DNA of 42,000 nucleotides, taken from positions 1 to 42,000 of the forward strand of contig JAFIGC010000036.1 in assembly GCA_020831635.1 (NCBI GenBank), in the 5' to 3' direction. Of this stretch, positions 40,388 to 42,000 are shown piece by piece. Under the pieces are notes generated by a model, which saw nothing but the letters and a program-made list of their open reading frames with translations, was not told the origin of the DNA and ran no database searches. Position 1 is the first letter of the stretch, and each line of letters opens with the position of its first letter. Source of the DNA: Verrucomicrobiota bacterium. Lineage in GTDB: Bacteria > Verrucomicrobiota > Kiritimatiellia > SS1-B-03-39 > UBA6053. The position numbers and the translations under genes were made by a program.

Positions 40388-41371
40388 TTATTTATGACGA
40401 AAGCGGTCGTCGGCTTCGAGGACGGCGGCGGTCCCGCCCTCCGTCAGCCAGGCGCGGGCGGCGGCATCTTTTTTGAGTTCGGCATCCCAAAACGCGGTGC
40501 TCAGGGCCAAAACGACGCGATGGTGGTTCGGATTGCGGGGACGACGCTGCGGCCCCAGGGGCCTGTCGCCAAAGGTCATGTGCTCGGCATCCTTGAGGAC
40601 CAGCTCGTACTTTCCGCCCGGAGGCAAGGCCGGGTACACGAGCAGGCGCGACTCGGGGGTCTCGCCGCTGATCCCGGAACCATCCCGCGTTCCAGTCATC
40701 AGCATCCAAGGGATTTTCACCTGTCCAAAAGCCTGTTCAGGGGTACCCACCGTCGGTGCGGAGGGACTCATCATCAGTGCGGCATGGATTCGGGGTTCGC
40801 GGAAATCGAGGAATCCAAGGCGCGCACCGCCCACCGCCTGCGCGGTGATGGCGCCAAAGGAGTGTCCGGCGATGCCCACGCGTTCCAGATCCAGACGCCC
40901 GCGCAGGTCGTGATCCGTTTTCCCGAAATCCAGAACGTGGGATACGTCACGAATCCGATGCATGAGTTGCTCGGGCGTGGCGGCCCGGGTCACCGCCTCC
41001 GCCCGTTGCGAGCGTGGCACGTCCCGCCAAACCGGCTCGTCGCTCCCGGGATGTTGCATGTACACCACCACGTACCCCCTCGCGGTCCAGTGCGGAGCCA
41101 GATACGCCTTGTCATGCAACGCCCCGCCCAAACCATGGCTCACCAAAATCACCGGTGCGGGCTCCCGGGTTTGGGGAAGAAACACGCGGATGGGAATCTC
41201 CCGGTCGCGGCTTGGATCGTGCAACACATGATTGATCACCACGGCTTCGGGCGTACCCTCTTCAACCCGCAAAGGGTCATAACCATTCCCGGGTTCATCG
41301 GCAACCATCCGAACTCCGGGCAAAAAACCCAAGCTCAGAAAAATTGACAGCGTCACAAGTCGTGCGTTCAT
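40388..41371 (-). CDS. Secreted alpha/beta hydrolase (PAF-acetylhydrolase/chlorophyllase-like)
   Basis: A 327-residue exported serine hydrolase. After a signal peptide (MNARLVTLSIFLSLGFLPGVRMVA) come the oxyanion region PVILVSHGLGG, the nucleophile elbow GIAGHSFGA, a likely Asp in MTGTRDGSG, and a late His (KDAEHMTFGD). The arrangement resembles dienelactone-hydrolase and PAF-acetylhydrolase-like enzymes that act on small esters. Its substrate is unknown; cleavage of acetyl or feruloyl groups on polysaccharides is possible. Confidence 0.87.
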   Translation of the reverse strand: MNARLVTLSIFLSLGFLPGVRMVADEPGNGYDPLRVEEGTPEAVVINHVLHDPSRDREIPIRVFLPQTREPAPVILVSHGLGGALHDKAYLAPHWTARGYVVVYMQHPGSDEPVWRDVPRSQRAEAVTRAATPEQLMHRIRDVSHVLDFGKTDHDLRGRLDLERVGIAGHSFGAITAQAVGGARLGFLDFREPRIHAALMMSPSAPTVGTPEQAFGQVKIPWMLMTGTRDGSGISGETPESRLLVYPALPPGGKYELVLKDAEHMTFGDRPLGPQRRPRNPNHHRVVLALSTAFWDAELKKDAAARAWLTEGGTAAVLEADDRFRHK

Positions 41372-41559
41372 GAACCCAAGCTACACCGAACTGGGCGGAA
41401 ACACAATCAGAATGGTGTCAGGGGGGGCAGAAGGAGAGAAGGAAAGAGGGAGAGAACACTCGGGAACCTTCTTCAGAGTGAAAGATCCGTGTCCATCCGC
41501 GCAAATCCGCGGTTCCTTTTCAGAACCCAAGCCAGAACCTCTGATCAGTGGGGCTCCGA

Positions 41560-42000
41560 TCAACCATGACGGCGGCGGAAAATCGCCAGTGCCGTCAGGC
41601 TCAATCCGAGCAAGATGAGCGTCGAGGGTTCGGGAATGGCCACGAATTCCATCGTCCAACCGTTGGTGACGGTGCCGTCCGCGAAATTCGCGCTCGCCAC
41701 TTGGACCACGGAAAAAGAGGACAAGGAAAGCGCATGGGAGCTGAAGGGATTGTAGGTCTTGCCGTCAAAACTCACCGACCCGCCCAGGGTTTCCAAATAG
41801 AAGTTGAAGGTCGCGTTGGCGACGAGGGCGGAAAAATCACTGTCCAGATCCGTGAAGAAACCGCCCTGGTATGTCCCATACTCCGCGAAGTACAGATTCA
41901 CCACATTGTTGGTGTCCAGGGCATTCACAAAGGGCGTGCCGCCGGTAAGGCGCAGCACGTCGTTGCCGCTGGCGGCGGCGGCCGACCAGGTCGGCGCGCC
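41560..42000 (-). CDS. PEP-CTERM protein, 5' end beyond the window
   Basis: The 3' part of a PEP-CTERM gene. The frame is open to the window edge, so the start is missing; at least 146 codons are present. The visible N-terminal part (DVLRLTGGTPFVNALDTNNVVNLYF) resembles a conserved domain of verrucomicrobial PEP-CTERM proteins, and the end is IPEPSTLILLG, a hydrophobic stretch and FRRRHG. In the 188-bp spacer below it are a purine-rich tract (41420-41455) and no clear terminator. Confidence 0.88.
   Translation of the reverse strand, partial: GAPTWSAAAASGNDVLRLTGGTPFVNALDTNNVVNLYFAEYGTYQGGFFTDLDSDFSALVANATFNFYLETLGGSVSFDGKTYNPFSSHALSLSSFSVVQVASANFADGTVTNGWTMEFVAIPEPSTLILLGLSLTALAIFRRRHG

Noticed and set aside
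41381-41659. Minus-strand 92-residue frame overlapping the PEP-CTERM 3' end
   Set aside because: It overlaps a supported gene in another frame, has no family resemblance and no ribosome-binding site.

Overview
The window looks like a chromosome segment of a free-living, GC-rich Gram-negative bacterium of the Verrucomicrobiota (Opitutales/Puniceicoccales-like is my guess). The reasons are five proteins with PEP-CTERM sorting tails, two XylR-type regulators that fuse a LacI-like sensor to an AraC DNA-binding domain, secreted beta-helix proteins, polysaccharide-related enzymes, and many short translationally coupled operons. No rRNA, tRNA, phage, insertion sequence or CRISPR array was recognised.

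Layout. 1-3.2 kb: a polyprenyl-phosphate sugar transferase that would start exopolysaccharide synthesis, divergent from a NERD-domain/mutarotase-like pair. 3.2-7.7 kb: two PEP-CTERM genes and XylR-type regulator A, with a nearly identical 40-bp element upstream of each PEP-CTERM gene. 7.9-12.3 kb: a YihY membrane protein and a three-gene operon of secreted proteins (two paralogous beta-helices and one YGANxGWI-repeat protein). 12.5-17.6 kb: a GH10-like protein that has lost its active site, a small lipoprotein, aroB and dprA, tightly packed. 17.7-21.8 kb: an FAD oxidoreductase and its IclR regulator, divergent from a XylR-like sensor domain without a DNA-binding domain. 21.9-23.3 kb: two antitoxin/PIN-toxin pairs in tandem. 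23.3-27.1 kb: an outer-membrane protein plus a Zn/Mn-type ABC importer, read as one operon. 27.2-28.3 kb: two small membrane proteins. 28.3-31.9 kb: two more PEP-CTERM genes and XylR-type regulator B, again with a shared element in front of both PEP-CTERM genes. 32.1-36.7 kb: a GH1 beta-glucosidase convergent with a sugar ABC importer that lacks its ATPase. 36.8-37.4 kb: a MazEF-like pair. 37.6-42 kb: a large secreted protein of unknown function, a small membrane protein, a LysM lipoprotein, a serine hydrolase and a PEP-CTERM gene cut by the window edge.

The most interesting structure is a repeated module: a XylR/AraC-type regulator next to PEP-CTERM genes, with direct repeats exactly 21 bp apart upstream of each PEP-CTERM gene. 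The regulator-A set uses a CGCAAA half-site and the regulator-B set a GAAAATGTTTCA half-site. A 21-bp phase is what AraC-family dimers recognise, so I infer that each regulator controls its own surface-protein pair, probably in response to a sugar. Other points worth following are the GH10 pseudoenzyme, the sensor without a DNA-binding domain, apparently leaderless toxin-antitoxin operons, and short-period (7-, 8- and 16-bp) repeats confined to spacers.
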